Shown: positions 32,119 through 43,832, numbered from the stretch's first letter. The stretch: DNA of 64,000 bases from Vicia villosa (GCF_029867415.1 NW_026706180.1:124001-188000); one strand, 5' to 3'. Notes: generated by a model not told the origin, from the sequence alone. Numbers and translations are program-made.

Positions 32119-34139
32119 AGACAAATCAAAGCCCAATTTTCCTAAAGCCAAGTGTTTCAGACGAGATAGCTCATCTTTGTTGCTGATTAGTCACTAGGCC
32201 TTATTTCTGTACTGTTCGTATTTCCTTTATTGTGCTATTTACTTTTAGACTTTGTTTGTTTCTGAATGGTAATTTTAATGAAATGAGCATTGCATATTTT
32301 GAATTCATTTTCATCTACTATGTTTATGTTTATACCTTCTTTTACAAAAACTTTTTCTTCCATTTGCTTTCTCTATCAAACTTGTGTTTTATGCAAAGAT
32401 TGGAGGGAGGATGATGATAACGAAATACCCAAGTTGTTGAACTGTATGCTTTCGAATAAAACTTTGCTGATGATGTACAAGCATTGTTTCAATTCCCAAA
32501 CACTGGAGAAATAAGGAAGTTAATCCCTTGTCAACCCCTCTGAGCCTTCGAAGTTGGTGTTTCTTTCTGTATGAAAAAACCCGCATTTTAAACCTGGGGC
32601 AGGGTAGTTCTCAATTAATTTGGCTGTGCATTCTATTTTAAGAGAATCATTCAGTACACCTTTCCACAAAGGTTTCAATCACAAGCTTTCCTCTGCATAC
32701 ATCAAAGAAATGTTGGAGATGTCAATCAAAGGCCAATGATGGTTCATCAATCATTAAGCAAGGCAGTCACTATCTTTCAAAAAAAATATGTATAAAAAAA
32801 ATATATACAAAGAAAAGCCTGCTAAGTCAAAACGAAAAAACGACTTAGGCAAAAATAAGGGCATCCCGCTGACTGTAAGTTCAAAAATAAACAGTTCAGG
32901 CAAAAGTTAGGGATATCAAAAGAAAGATGAAAAAAGAGAAGTCAATAAATTCCTCAAACAACAAAATGTTGTGACAACAAAAAGGAAGAAGTGACTGCAA
33001 TCTCAAAAGTTCTCTTTGCTTGTGAGCTATCATCATTACAAAGGTGCAATTCCGGAAGTCTCTTGGAACCTGAATGCATGAGTTGAATTAACTGAGTTTT
33101 AGGACTGGAGATCATCACGAAGATGGGGTGGGTACAATCAATTTTGAGCCTTATATCTTTTTTTTCTTAAACCGTGAACCTGGCCACGTTACAACCTATG
33201 AAAGACCTAATTGAAGCAAGGTTTGTTTGAAAGCATACTACAACAAGGTTGCGTAAGCTGACTCCCATGAGATTTTCCAATCATTTGCTTTGATACCATA
33301 TCTTTGCTTTATCTTTCACTTTGAATGTCTTAACCTTTATGTTTTGACCAGTGATTCCATTTGCTTTACATCAATAACATCATTCCAAAATGATTTTGAT
33401 TTCAAAAATATTCTTTGAGCATTGCATTAAAATTACCATTCTTGAATGAACATTTTATTTGCAAGTAAGCACTCATCTTTCAGGAAGTTCAAACAGTCGA
33501 GAAACTTGATCAGTGATCCTATCAGGGGCACGTTACTTCAAGATCCTGTTGTTCAGATGTTCATTCAAGATTTGTTGATCAGAACATCCTTTCAAGACTT
33601 ATACTGGGGCAAACCATCCCAACATGCATTTCAAGAATTGAAGCCATGATCAGTTCATCCCCAATACAGTTCAACTGAAGCCATGATCGGTTAACTTACA
33701 ACAATCACTCAATCAGGGACAATCTTCTTCAGCGATCCCCAAGCAGTTTTATCAGCCCTTCTCAAAGGATCATCGTTTTGATACAGTTACCGGTGTAATA
33801 GAAGTGTGTTTAAGCATCTTCTTCCCAAGCAGAGTTGGCAGAGTTCTCGTGTTGAGGAATCAGAGTTTTAATCTTGCCTCACAAAAGAGTCTCCCTCAGT
33901 TGTCACAAACAATTGCATTGCATTGATCATATATCATGCATAGAAAAATTCAACATCATGCATTGAAACAAATTTCATACTCATTTGCATTTTTCGAGGT
34001 CCTGTTGCTATCAACATCTTCACCTTGAGATCAAAGTCCAACTTACTTGGCACCTATCTAAAACAGATACTTGTTTGTTTTGTCCGTCTATTGTTGTTCC
34101 TTGATATATCCTTTCTTCATTTAGGGCCATTCCTGGATG
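32119..34139 (+). other. Element C internal non-coding region
   Basis: No coding region, RNA gene or clear repeat is supported. The AT-rich DNA between gag and the tandem block fits a region left after loss of pol. Confidence 0.6.
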
Positions 34140-34770
34140 TTATGATTTCTCTCTCTTCTTTCAGTGTCATTCCTGAAAGATTTACACCATGTTTTATCTT
34201 GGTTCCCTTCAATCATGTTTTATCTTGATTGTCTCTGATCATGCTTTATCCTGATCGCTTACACCATGCTTTATCTTGTTTCCCTTCAATCATGTTCTAT
34301 CTTGATTGTCTCTGATCATGCTTTATCCTGATCGCTTACACCATGCTTTATCTTGTTTCCCTTCAATCATGTTTTATCTTGATTGTCTCTAATCATGCTT
34401 TATCCTAATCGCTTTCGACCATGTTTTATCTTGGTTATCTAATCATGTTTTACCTTGATTGTCATTTGGTATTTTTTCAATCATGTTTTACCTTGATTGT
34501 CATTTGATGTTATCCAATCATGTTTTACCTTGATTATCCCTTAATGACATCCAATCATGTTTTACCTTGATTGTCCGTTGATGATTATCCAATCATGTTT
34601 TACCTTGATTATCCTTTGACGATATCCAATCATGTTTTACCTTGATTGTCATTCGATGTGGCCCAATCACGTTTTACCTTGGTTGTCATTTGATGTTGTC
34701 CAATCATGTTTTACCTTGATATTCATTTGATGTAGCCACATTCATGTAGGCCTCAGATATTCTCTTCTCG
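34140..34770. repeat. Tandem repeat block of element C
   Basis: Units contain AATCATGTTTTACCTTGATT, whose ends AATCA and TGATT are complementary. From about 34440 to 34740 the unit is about 38 bases (..GTCATTTGATGT..). Before that, about 34196-34440 has a longer unit alternating ACACCATGCTTTATCTTG and CAATCATGTTCTATCTTG. Its place shortly before the PPT and 3' LTR parallels the block in Z. Confidence 0.85.
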
Positions 34771-35062
34771 AAGTTCAATCATGTTTTATCTTGAAAGCTT
34801 CTGTCGACTGTTTCTTTCTTTTGTGAAATCCGATTCTATTCCTAGATGACATATACCTTTTCCCCCAGTGGAATCCTTTCTTATCTCCCCAGTGGTGTTA
34901 TACTTCTCTCAATTCCATAATCATACTTGATGCATCCATTAGCATCGCATTATACCTTAGGTTCAAAAATTGTGTGTTTTATATTTAAGTCTCTTCAATT
35001 ACGTCGAGCTGAGGATTTTAACCCTCACATCTCCGGATAGAAGAAACTTAAATAGGGGCATC

Positions 35063-38000
35063 TGTCATACCCCAATTTTTTACCCTAAGATCATACATCA
35101 TTTGCATCTCAATCATTAATCAAGATCACAATCTTGAGATTTCATTTTTCGGTGTTATGTTCGCTTCGTCTTTGAGGGGAACTATCAAGCACCTAATTTT
35201 CTTTAATTTGTTTTATACTAACCAAAATCCAAAAATATGCATTTTGTTTCCTTTGTTTGTGTTTTGCAGGAAAAAGATCGGGCAAAATCAAAACAGTGCA
35301 AGAAAAGGAATTTTTGAAAATTTCACTATGGAAATCGATTTACCCATATAGGAAATCGATTTCCCTGGACGAAATTTGAAAAAAAAAAGAGGGAAGCATG
35401 ACATCATTTTTGGCACCAAACACATTTTCTTTGATCATTTTACCAATTTTCCAACTCACCAAAATTAATTCCCTTCATTAAACCCCATTTTACCATTTTT
35501 ACCATTTAAATACCATTTAAACACCATTTAAACATAAGCTAATTACCAAATGCAAAAAGACCAAATTGCCACTACTCTTGCTCCAATCCTATAAATAGAG
35601 GTCTCTACTCTCTCATTTCTTAAGCTTTGATAGCCAAAAAAGTTCTTGCAAATTCATTTCTCAAGCTTGGAGAGCCAAAAAACCCCTTGCAATTTCTCTC
35701 CTCATCCCTACCAAATTCACCAAAGCTCTTTGTTCTTTCATAAAGTTTGTGAGTCACACCTTGAACCTCACAAACTTTGAGCTAAGCCACCTTTTCACTC
35801 TTTTTTTTCTTCAATTGTTGAGAGATCAAGATTTGTGTTGGTGATTATTGAAGTGGATCTAAGTTTTGTTCAAGAATTGGTAATTTTCTTCATTCTTTTT
35901 CATCTATCATAATGTGATTCTTTTGTGCTTGTGTGTGATACATCTTTGATGCTATAGTGGTCCTATTTGATGGTGAATTGATGGAAAATTCGTGCTCCAA
36001 TTGATATGTGATCATAAGGTGTTTGTATGTTTGCTTAAGTCAAGTTTTATGCTTCATAATGCTGATTTTTTGAATGTTGCGTGCAAGAAATCGATTTCCC
36101 TCTGTAGGAAATCAATTTCCACCTTATTTTTTTTCAAAATTTGAACTCTGCACTCAGGAAATCGATTTCCTACAGAGGTAAATCGATTTCCTGCTGGCAG
36201 AATGTGGTTTTTTGCCTTTTTTATGCTTGTTTTGGCTTCCTACTTCCTCCACTTCATTAAAATCATTGGATCTAGGATGTTGATAGGTTTGAAATGACCA
36301 AATCCATAATATTAGATGAATGATATTAATGATAGTGTGAGTTGATTTTACTTTATGCATTTTATCTTCTTCTTCTCCTTTTTTTCTTTTGATCGATGAA
36401 AGTCTTAATACTTTGAGAATTCTTATGGATTCTTAGTAAAGACTAGATCGTTACCTATTTTCTTTTCGTGCGGTATTGCTTTCGGAGAATGATCTACATA
36501 TCATTTCTCTCGCATGCATTAGCACATAAAGTTTTGACCGGCCTCGTTGTAGGGTGATTTCTACATAAATCACTTGGCGATCTGCTTAACATAGCGCAAT
36601 ATTTCGTGTCCCGAATCAAAAAGATCAAACATGGAAGAGAATTGTATGCGGTTGATTTAAGACTTATGGAGGTTTATCGTGTAGTTGCTATGATTTTATC
36701 AAGCTTCTGATAAAGTTCCATTGAATTTAAATCCGAGAACATCCTTCGCTCACCATCGATCTTCCTTACTAACTTTGATAACATACTTGACAAGTTTCAA
36801 GATGGTTATCTTTAACATCTAACAATTGACTTTAATTTCCGCAATTTATTATACCGCTCTTTATATTTCTCGCTTTACCGCTTTATTTTATCATTTCATC
36901 ATATTTACATTCCGCTATTTTTTCTTTGTCCATTTGGACGTTTATATTCCGCTATTTTCTCTTTGTCCATTTGGACATATGTTTATGTTTCCGCCATTTT
37001 CTCTTTGTCCACTTTGACCATACTTTACTTTTATGCTAAAACACTAATAAATAAAAAAATCTAAAAAACACTTAAGACTCTCTTTCGGACTATTGGTTAC
37101 TATCCCTAGCATTTTGGAGATTCAGACTTATGGACTTAGTACCTCTGGACTCTTATGATATTGTTACTCTACTGTTATTCTGTCTGTCTGGCATTGGATT
37201 GTTGTCTGTTTGTATGTGCAGGTATTTCCTTGAAAGCCCTTGATGGTTAATTCCAAGGCATTGAAATAAGGATTTTACCCGAAAACAGCCGTTACTCTGC
37301 CCGATTTTCGTCAGAATTTTAATGTGCTTAATGCAAAGTGGTGCTAAGATAATAAATTCATCTGGATCCCCAAGTAATGTGTTGATTTAGTGTTGATAAG
37401 TCCAAAGGATGGGAAATCTACCTTGACTCATAATGTCAAGTGTTGGCTTCTTCTTCGGTTAGACCGTTTCTTTCTTTAGCTTTTATTTTACGCAATAGGA
37501 TAGCCTCTTCATCTCCTCCCCTTCTTAAATTTTCAAAATCTTCTCTCTTTTTTACAAAACATTCTTATGTTTGCGATCTTTTCAAAACCTTTCTTTTAAA
37601 AATATCTTTTGCCCTCAGTAGCCTTTTTCTTCAAAGTTTAGACACTGTTAATTGTCGAAGCGAGTGGTTATACCCCACGATTTTGAAATTGATTGATATA
37701 ATGGGATCTTTTCCGCGTGAGAGAGCTAGTGGCATACTCGTTGATTCTATCCGAGTTGGAGCCCTTCTTTCATTTGCGATGCAAAGAACTCATTTGTTCT
37801 CATGCTCAAGATCAACGGCTGAGTATTTCTCTCCGACGACGATAAAGTGTTTATTCGTTTTTAAAACGTTTTTCCCTTTTAAGCGGAACTACATTAGCTC
37901 TGACTTCTCCATTGCACCGAGGAGGTATGTAGGCACAAAGCTTAACGCTTTGCCGAGCTTATTTTTAAAATAAAACAAACTCTTTTTTTAGCACACACAC

Positions 38001-38238
38001 AACACAGATTTTCAAAAAGGTTCCTGTGGAGTACCATAGATATGAGGGGTGCTTAAAACCTTCCCCTTGTATAAACAACACCCGTACCTAAGATCTCTTT
38101 TTGTTTTAAAAACAAACTTTGGGTTTTCTTCGTTCTTTTCCCTTTTCCTTTGGAAACAATAAAGCGCGGTGGCGACTTTCACTGAAATATTGAGTCGAGT
38201 CAATTCCATGGCTTCGGTCTCAGATTTTCCCCGCTACA
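35063..38238 (+). mobile_element. Element C 3' LTR
   Basis: It starts TGTCATACCCC right after AAATAGGGGCATC and ends ...CCGCTACA, followed by GATAC. TATAAATA is at 35590-35597. It is collinear with the 5' LTR; the main indel is one lost copy of a TTTTTACCAT unit near 35495. Confidence 0.94.
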
Positions 38239-38730
38239 GATACAGATTAAAATGGCCTAAGGGGTGTGCTAGTTAATTGGGATCAAGATGTAGACAAAGT
38301 TATTAGAATTGTCCAACAAAATAATTTCGGGGGATAAAACGACATAACTAACGTGGTCGAACAAGTTTTGGCCTACAATGGCCTTAATGTTGGCCTACAT
38401 AGGCCAAATTTAGTATCTGTATTGTCTGATTATGTATTGCAGACTGAACTACCAAAGGGTTGGAAAATCCCCAAGTTCATCAAGTTTGCAGTGAATACTA
38501 ATGAGTCCACTATCAAACATGTGGCATGCTATCAATTAGAGGCAAGAGACCTAGCCAATAATGAGATTTTGAAAATGAAATTTTTACCAAATTCCCTAAC
38601 TAAAAATGCCTTCACATGGTTCACACCACTTTACCCCCACGTTCTATATGTCGTTGGAATCAACTAGAGAGAGTACTCCATGAAATTTTTTACATGGACT
38701 AGTCGAAGATTAGCCTTAAAGAGTTGCTAG
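38239..38730 (+). pseudogene. Element W: decayed gypsy gag, right fragment
   Basis: It resumes after C with the duplicated GATAC. An open piece at 38353-38667 contains VLAYNGLNVGLHRPN, LQTELPKGWKIPKF and LTKNAFTWFTPL, matching E's gag (MANNGLNTGLQRPN, MQTELPRGTKVPKF, LTKNAFIWFTTL at about 49530-49800). The homology runs in patches from about 38270 to 38730 (SKISLKEL), with stops, then ends abruptly. W is thus an older relative of E, unrelated to C which split it. Confidence 0.85.
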
Positions 38731-38764
38731 TGTGAGGCATATCAATCATTATTTTATGAATTTT

Positions 38765-39066
38765 ATGCGTCTCATCATTTATATCACACTCATTACATTG
38801 GTATGTCCTCTTATAGTTTAATTTAAATAGAATATAATCATTGGCTAAGTCTACCTCATTGTTGTCACTTATCATCGTGATTTCTATGATGATAAGTCAT
38901 CATAACAATCATAGTGATAAGCGACTATGATAGGGCAGATCTAGCCAATAAATTGATGTTATTCAAATTAAACTAGAATCATAGAAATTGATTCCATGAA
39001 GGACTTATACTATTGAACCATATTCTATATGTTAAAAGCAGGAAATGAATGATGAGACACATGCAA
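38765..39066. mobile_element. Fold-back (MITE-like) element
   Basis: The two halves are imperfect inverted repeats. TGCGTCTCATCATTT on the left pairs with AATGATGAGACACATGCA on the right. TATAGTTTAATTTAAATAG pairs with CTATGAT...TTCAAATTAAACTAG. The centre (about 38870-38930) is a nest of ATCATAGTGATAAG-type dyads. No coding capacity and no certain target duplication. Confidence 0.5.
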
Positions 39067-39299
39067 TTAAAAAAACAATGGTTTGTTTAAGTTGGTTTTC
39101 AAAAATAGTTTAATTTTTAGATTATATACTTCTTCATCAATTTGAATGGTCATATTTCTTTAGTGAGGTGTATGAAAAAACAAGTAATCTACATATTATA
39201 TAATAAACTCTAGGTACTTTCCACAATGATTATCTATTGTAACTATGATGAAATGTTATTTATGTTCCAAATAAATTGTTGTTGTTGGGTTTCGAACTG

Positions 39300-39495
39300 A
39301 TTACCTAAATGTATTTATCACAACGGTTGGTTAGCGTAACCGTTGTGATATGTAGCACGTGTCCTTCCTTACTATCAAAATCTAGAGACTGTGGTGGAAA
39401 TCACCAGACATACAATCACACCTTATCTCATAATGGTTGGTCAGGCATTGTGGTATCTCTTTTCCAATCGTTGTGATATTGCTTTTCTGTAGTAT
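39300..39495. mobile_element. Possible end of a CACTA-like transposon with ACAACGGTT dyads
   Basis: A perfect inverted repeat ATCACAACGGTT / AACCGTTGTGAT lies at 39317-39349 (9-base loop). Related GTTGTGATA and ATGGTTGGT motifs follow to 39475. The stretch ends TTTTCTGTAGTA, one base from the inverted CACTACAGAAAA end common in CACTA elements. The opposite end was not found, so this is tentative. Confidence 0.35.
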
Positions 39496-42106
39496 TGATA
39501 TAAAGATTTGGATATCTGCATGTATGACACCTATCACACCTCAGAGTCTCAAACAATTTAACATGACTTTTTCTTTTTCTCCAGATTTAGTCATGCAGTT
39601 TGTGACTCGTATAAAGATTGCACTTTATGAAGTATTTGGGAAAATATTGCATCATGTTGGTTTTGTTCTTATATTTTGGATAATTTAATCGTGTTTTGAA
39701 TAATCTGTTTGAGTTAAGCTGCTTGAGTTTTGATATTTTGGCATTAACTTGGTCTTCTTTTAAAGTTAAGAATAATTTGGTTGTTGTTTCATGTTTGATG
39801 GATAATTTGTTTGTATTTTGGATGATGTGATATTTCACTCTATGATGTTATGATTACTAGTACATAGCAAAATGACATATTATGGTTTCTAGTACATTAC
39901 TAATTTGAAGTCTAGTTTAACGTACGCACCAAATACAAGTAACATTTTTGACGTTTGGATTTAACATACCTCTTTTTCATCTAGCCAAGTATAGCTGAAT
40001 TTAGCTCATTACAAATATTCCTCCTTCACATGTTGACTTCATCTCTATTTACCATGCTGCCTATTCATCCAAGTTGTTCCTTAGGAAATAAAGTGAAAAT
40101 TGATCATTCTGACAAAATTTGATATTGGAAATCAATAATACTTTTCATGTATTAATTAAAGCTCTTTAACAATTTGATATGGTCAAATCAAAATTTGACA
40201 TTGGAAATGAACGAGAGTTTTCATGTAACAACATGCTTGTAAATTTGAACTAAAAAATAGAACAACATCTACAATATCGTTCTATACAAGTTACACATTT
40301 ATCATTACATTGGATATATCATATTTTATCAAACTTTTGGACTTAAGGTACATTAAATAACATTCACTTGTAACTATAGAGTTTATATTATTGAATTCAA
40401 ATACAGAGGATTATCAACTATATCGTTCTATAGGCGTTAATGTACTAGAGCTTATTTGAAATTTACAGGCAGATATATCTTATGCCGAGTCCTTGCATTC
40501 CCCGTAGAGAAAGCACTTGGGCTTGTCAATATCATCCATTAACTCTTATTTATTTACAGGCAAATTCTTCAGTGTGTGTTTTCAAATTTAAATAGGCTTC
40601 AACTATTAGCTCATTTGTCTTTCTCTCATAAGAACCTCATACAACAATCTTCCTTACATGGGATAGAGTGAAGATATTGCATCCATTACTAAACTGCGGG
40701 AAATATGAAGATAAATGATCAAAATAATTCACAATAGCACACAATTGAATGAATCTTATTTCATTATCTTCCAATTCAATGCAAATGCAAATTCAGAATT
40801 TATGAATTTGATAAACTACAGACACTAATTCACAATTACATAATTTTTGGTGAATTCAATTCAATTTCAAAATTCAATAGTTTAATAAATAAAAACCCTA
40901 ATCTCCAATTACATAATTGCAGGGTAGGAATTCAAATCCATTTAAAAAATTATGCATTTTATAAAATACAAATCTAATCCCCAAATCGATCATTTCTAAA
41001 AAAAGAATTCTAATCAACTTCAACTTAAAATACAAATCCTTATACCCAATTCAATAATTTATGTATAATAACTAAAATCAAATTGATTTTGGGAAAAATA
41101 TCCAGATTGGGATGGATATGAATAACTACCTATAAAAGCAGACAACATGAAATTATTGCTTTGAACCATATTCCAACAAACACAAAAAAAATTTATAAAT
41201 GATTTGATGAACACCGTAACCAATACGAATTACATGAACATTTGTTCTGAAAGCTAAAAATTGAACATGAACACGGTTACGAAATTGGGTGCAAGGGAAG
41301 TGGTCGAATACGAATTTCAAATTTAGGAAAGAGGTCGAAATTGGGAGAAGAGAGAAGAACAAGTGGGTTGAATTTAGAGATTTAAGGTTTTCAATTATGA
41401 AGTTGAGAAAAAAGAAGAAGAACAACTGGGTTTGTCAAATAAAAACTATTAAATTTAAATAAAATTTATTTTTATTTTGTAAACTATTATTAAGTAAATG
41501 AGTAAAAAATGATGTGGTTTAAGATATTATTCTATTGGCCAATTAAAATAACTTCTTTTAAAAAAAATCAATTGTGTGACTTCAAGAAAGAAGCTTCCGT
41601 GTATCATGCCTTGTTCAATTGGCTAATATGGATAATATGTAGTCGGTTCTATTAAGTTCTTGTATTCTTTTAAATGAAGACCACTATTTTTTTAGATACA
41701 ATACATGTTAAAATAAAATATTATGAATTTATCTAAAATGGAGCTTGTGTTGAAACCTGCTGGATCTTTTTCCTAACAGTAGGTGTAATACACCGCATAG
41801 TCGTTTATGTTACGCTTTCTCAAATGTAATGCTTTCAAAGTGTGTCTATCACAAAATATCCATATTAGATCATGTAGGGGGTTACTGGTTGATGTTATCC
41901 TGTGGCTACTTCTGAGAAACAAGAGGCATCGATATCATCCTGCGGCTATTTCGGAGAAGCAAGAGCCATTTATCACACATATTCCATGCAAGGTCACCAA
42001 TATTTGATGTTACTTGTGGTAGTTCTAAATTGCAAGAGCCAATTTTAGTCAACATAATATTTTAGTATTACTCGCATTTGTACAATTTTCTAGTGAGTGT
42101 GATAAT
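39496..42106. other. AT-rich intergenic DNA without a supported gene
   Basis: Nothing here can be called a gene. Small items seen are a roughly 76-base direct repeat around 40115-40240 (AAAATTTGAYATTGGAAATS), a 19-codon minus-strand ATG frame at 40480-40539 (see findings), and a 40-base tandem duplication at 41897-41965 (ATCCTGYGGCTAYTTC). The short open frames on either strand have no recognisable similarity. Confidence 0.6.
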
Positions 42107-42590
42107 CATGGTTTTAAATTGCCGACTTCATCATCTAATGCAGCCGTAATATTGCGGTTGCGGTAGTATCCACATCTGCATCAGATTGTAATTGCGGTGT
42201 GATCGTAAATCACATTAAAAATTGCATCATAATATCATAACGATCAAATCATAACACCGCATCAGCCTGCGTTGGACCACATCAGTGTACTGATAGATTA
42301 TCCATTACTAACAAAAATCATTTAATCTATCTTTCTTTCTATTTTTATAATATATTTAATAAGGTAAGTTTTGAAGGTGTTACTGGATGACGAATTATTA
42401 ATGACATATATATGAAAAATTAAAGACAAAATAGACCACATGTGAAATATAAATTAAATATAAAGTATAATATTTTATGCTCTAAGAATTAAATTCACGC
42501 GGCAACAACCGCAATCTGCATCGCAGTGGCTGCAACCTGTAATACCTGCAACAGCAGTGACCGCAACCGCTTCCTCAATTTAAAACCATG
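42107..42590. mobile_element. hAT-like MITE (484 bases)
   Basis: It has perfect 15-base terminal inverted repeats CATGGTTTTAAATTG. Flanks GTGATAAT (42099-42106) and GTAATAAT (42591-42598) agree in seven of eight bases, as expected for an 8-base hAT target duplication. Inside each end are GCGGTTGCGG / CCGCAACCGC-type motifs. It has no coding capacity and lies about 440 bases beyond the lectin stop codon. Confidence 0.8.
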
Positions 42591-43028
42591 GTAATAATAC
42601 AACCCAATTTTTTTACTCATAACCAAAAACCATCGAAAGAACCAAAGGCTGAGAACCGGCTACTAAAGAACCACAAACTAAGGAATCGAAAGCCATCCAG
42701 AACCAAATGTTTTATGTGGAATTCGTATAAATCAGAAGTCGATTATCACAGAAGGCGCCTATTCGGTTATGCCTTGCTGTGATGGATTTGCGCTTCGATG
42801 CTGTGGAAAGGGGCTGAGATTTAACGTCCAAGTCACTTAAAGGCACAGTTATTTGCAAAGTTAAGAAGCAGAAAAATCTAAAATTTATTACAAGCTTCTA
42901 CCAAACAGGTTGAAGCATATTCTTTATTTAAAAATAGTAGTTATTTATTACACAAGCTGCTAGTAATATATAAGCAAGATCATTATTTAAAATAGTAGTT
43001 ATATATTTATTACAAGCTGCTAGTAATA
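42591..43028. other. Region downstream of the lectin gene, with a direct repeat
   Basis: This lies 3' of the minus-strand lectin. Two copies of a roughly 65-base unit (TTATTTAAAAATAGTAGTTAT...AAGCTGCTAGTAATAT) lie at about 42918-42976 and 42984-43035, the second reaching the lectin stop codon. Otherwise nothing is recognised. Confidence 0.6.
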
Positions 43029-43832
43029 TTAGACATAGCTTGGAGTATTTCTTTCCAAGTCTGATGTGAATGACCATGAATGGATGTTGAAGGATACATC
43101 AGTTACCGAAGTAGCAGATAGACCAACTCTAACCGTGTTCGGGAGCACAGTTTTCAAATCAATGACTTGAGCAATGGTGGAAAATTGATTATTCTCATAA
43201 AAGACAATAGCAGTCAATGCGTTAGAAGGAGAGTCATAGATTATACTTACTCTTGTGAATGAACCATTCTCCCAGTTGTATCTCACGGTCTTGGTCGAAA
43301 TTAAAGAGTTGACGTCGATTCCAATATGTCTCGTTTCAGGATCCCAAGAATAGGAGTAAAGATCAAACTCTACACCAACAAATTGATTTATTGAAGTTTT
43401 ACTATCAACGACTCCCAGATATGGACCGTTTGAGTTGTTGGGAATCACACTATCTACTGGTGCAATAAAAAAGATCAATCCATTAGTTGGAGAATCTCTC
43501 GTCGTCTCTATGTCGAACGTAAAGGAAGTGACGAAACTCGCCACTTCGCCCGTAGCGTTGTCCCAAAGCGGTATGGGAGTGGTAGTTAGGGCACGACCTG
43601 TAGATGCAAAATATTCACCTGGAGGAAATGGTGAACGTTGTGTCAGTGTTAAGACTCCACTGGGTGAAAACTGGGCATCACCTTGTAGGATGACGTTAGA
43701 AATAGAATCACTATGGGTGAGTTTGGTGAAATTGAAGGACATTGCTTGTGCTGAGTTGAGATTTGTTGCTAACAAGAGAAAGATGAGTGAAACAAGAGAA
43801 GATAGTTTCTGAGTTGGAAGGTTTGTAGCCAT
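43029..43832 (-). CDS. Legume lectin-domain protein, secreted
   Basis: This is an intact, intronless 267-residue protein, as usual for legume lectins. ATG at 43832 is preferred to longer readings because it begins a clear signal peptide (residues 1-30, with LVSLIFLLLATNLNSAQA) and lies about 60 bases downstream of a TATA box. The beta-sandwich domain fills residues 32-260. The metal-binding stretch is partly kept (VEFD at 154-157, WDPETRHIGIDVNS at 163-176). In typical legume lectins a sugar-binding Asp sits in an (A)DG(L)xFF motif; here it is Asn (TNGLIFF, N117). The Asn that binds Ca2+ and sugar is Tyr (FDLYSYSWD, Y161). One Gly of the GGxLG loop is Pro (P137). Several N-glycosylation sites are present (NFT, NAT, NGS). 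It is probably a vegetative or nodule-type lectin-like protein with weak or altered sugar binding. It is the only host gene recognised here. Confidence 0.9.
   Translation of the reverse strand: MATNLPTQKLSSLVSLIFLLLATNLNSAQAMSFNFTKLTHSDSISNVILQGDAQFSPSGVLTLTQRSPFPPGEYFASTGRALTTTPIPLWDNATGEVASFVTSFTFDIETTRDSPTNGLIFFIAPVDSVIPNNSNGPYLGVVDSKTSINQFVGVEFDLYSYSWDPETRHIGIDVNSLISTKTVRYNWENGSFTRVSIIYDSPSNALTAIVFYENNQFSTIAQVIDLKTVLPNTVRVGLSATSVTDVSFNIHSWSFTSDLERNTPSYV

Larger units (their letters stand above)
27213..38238 (+). mobile_element. Element C: non-autonomous Tat/Ogre-like LTR retrotransposon
   Basis: The element is 11,026 bases with LTRs of 3189 (27213-30401) and 3176 bases (35063-38238). It is flanked by the 5-base duplication GATAC (27208-27212 and 38239-38243). 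The internal region is only about 4.7 kb. It has a primer site, a stop-containing gag remnant, a tandem-repeat block and a polypurine tract, but no pol. Its LTRs differ at scattered sites, roughly one per hundred bases by eye, so it is younger than the gag it split. It must have moved with proteins from a relative. Confidence 0.93.

Noticed and set aside
43435..43812. 125-codon plus-strand frame over the lectin
   Set aside because: It is the complement of the lectin coding region, which has a signal peptide, domain and promoter.
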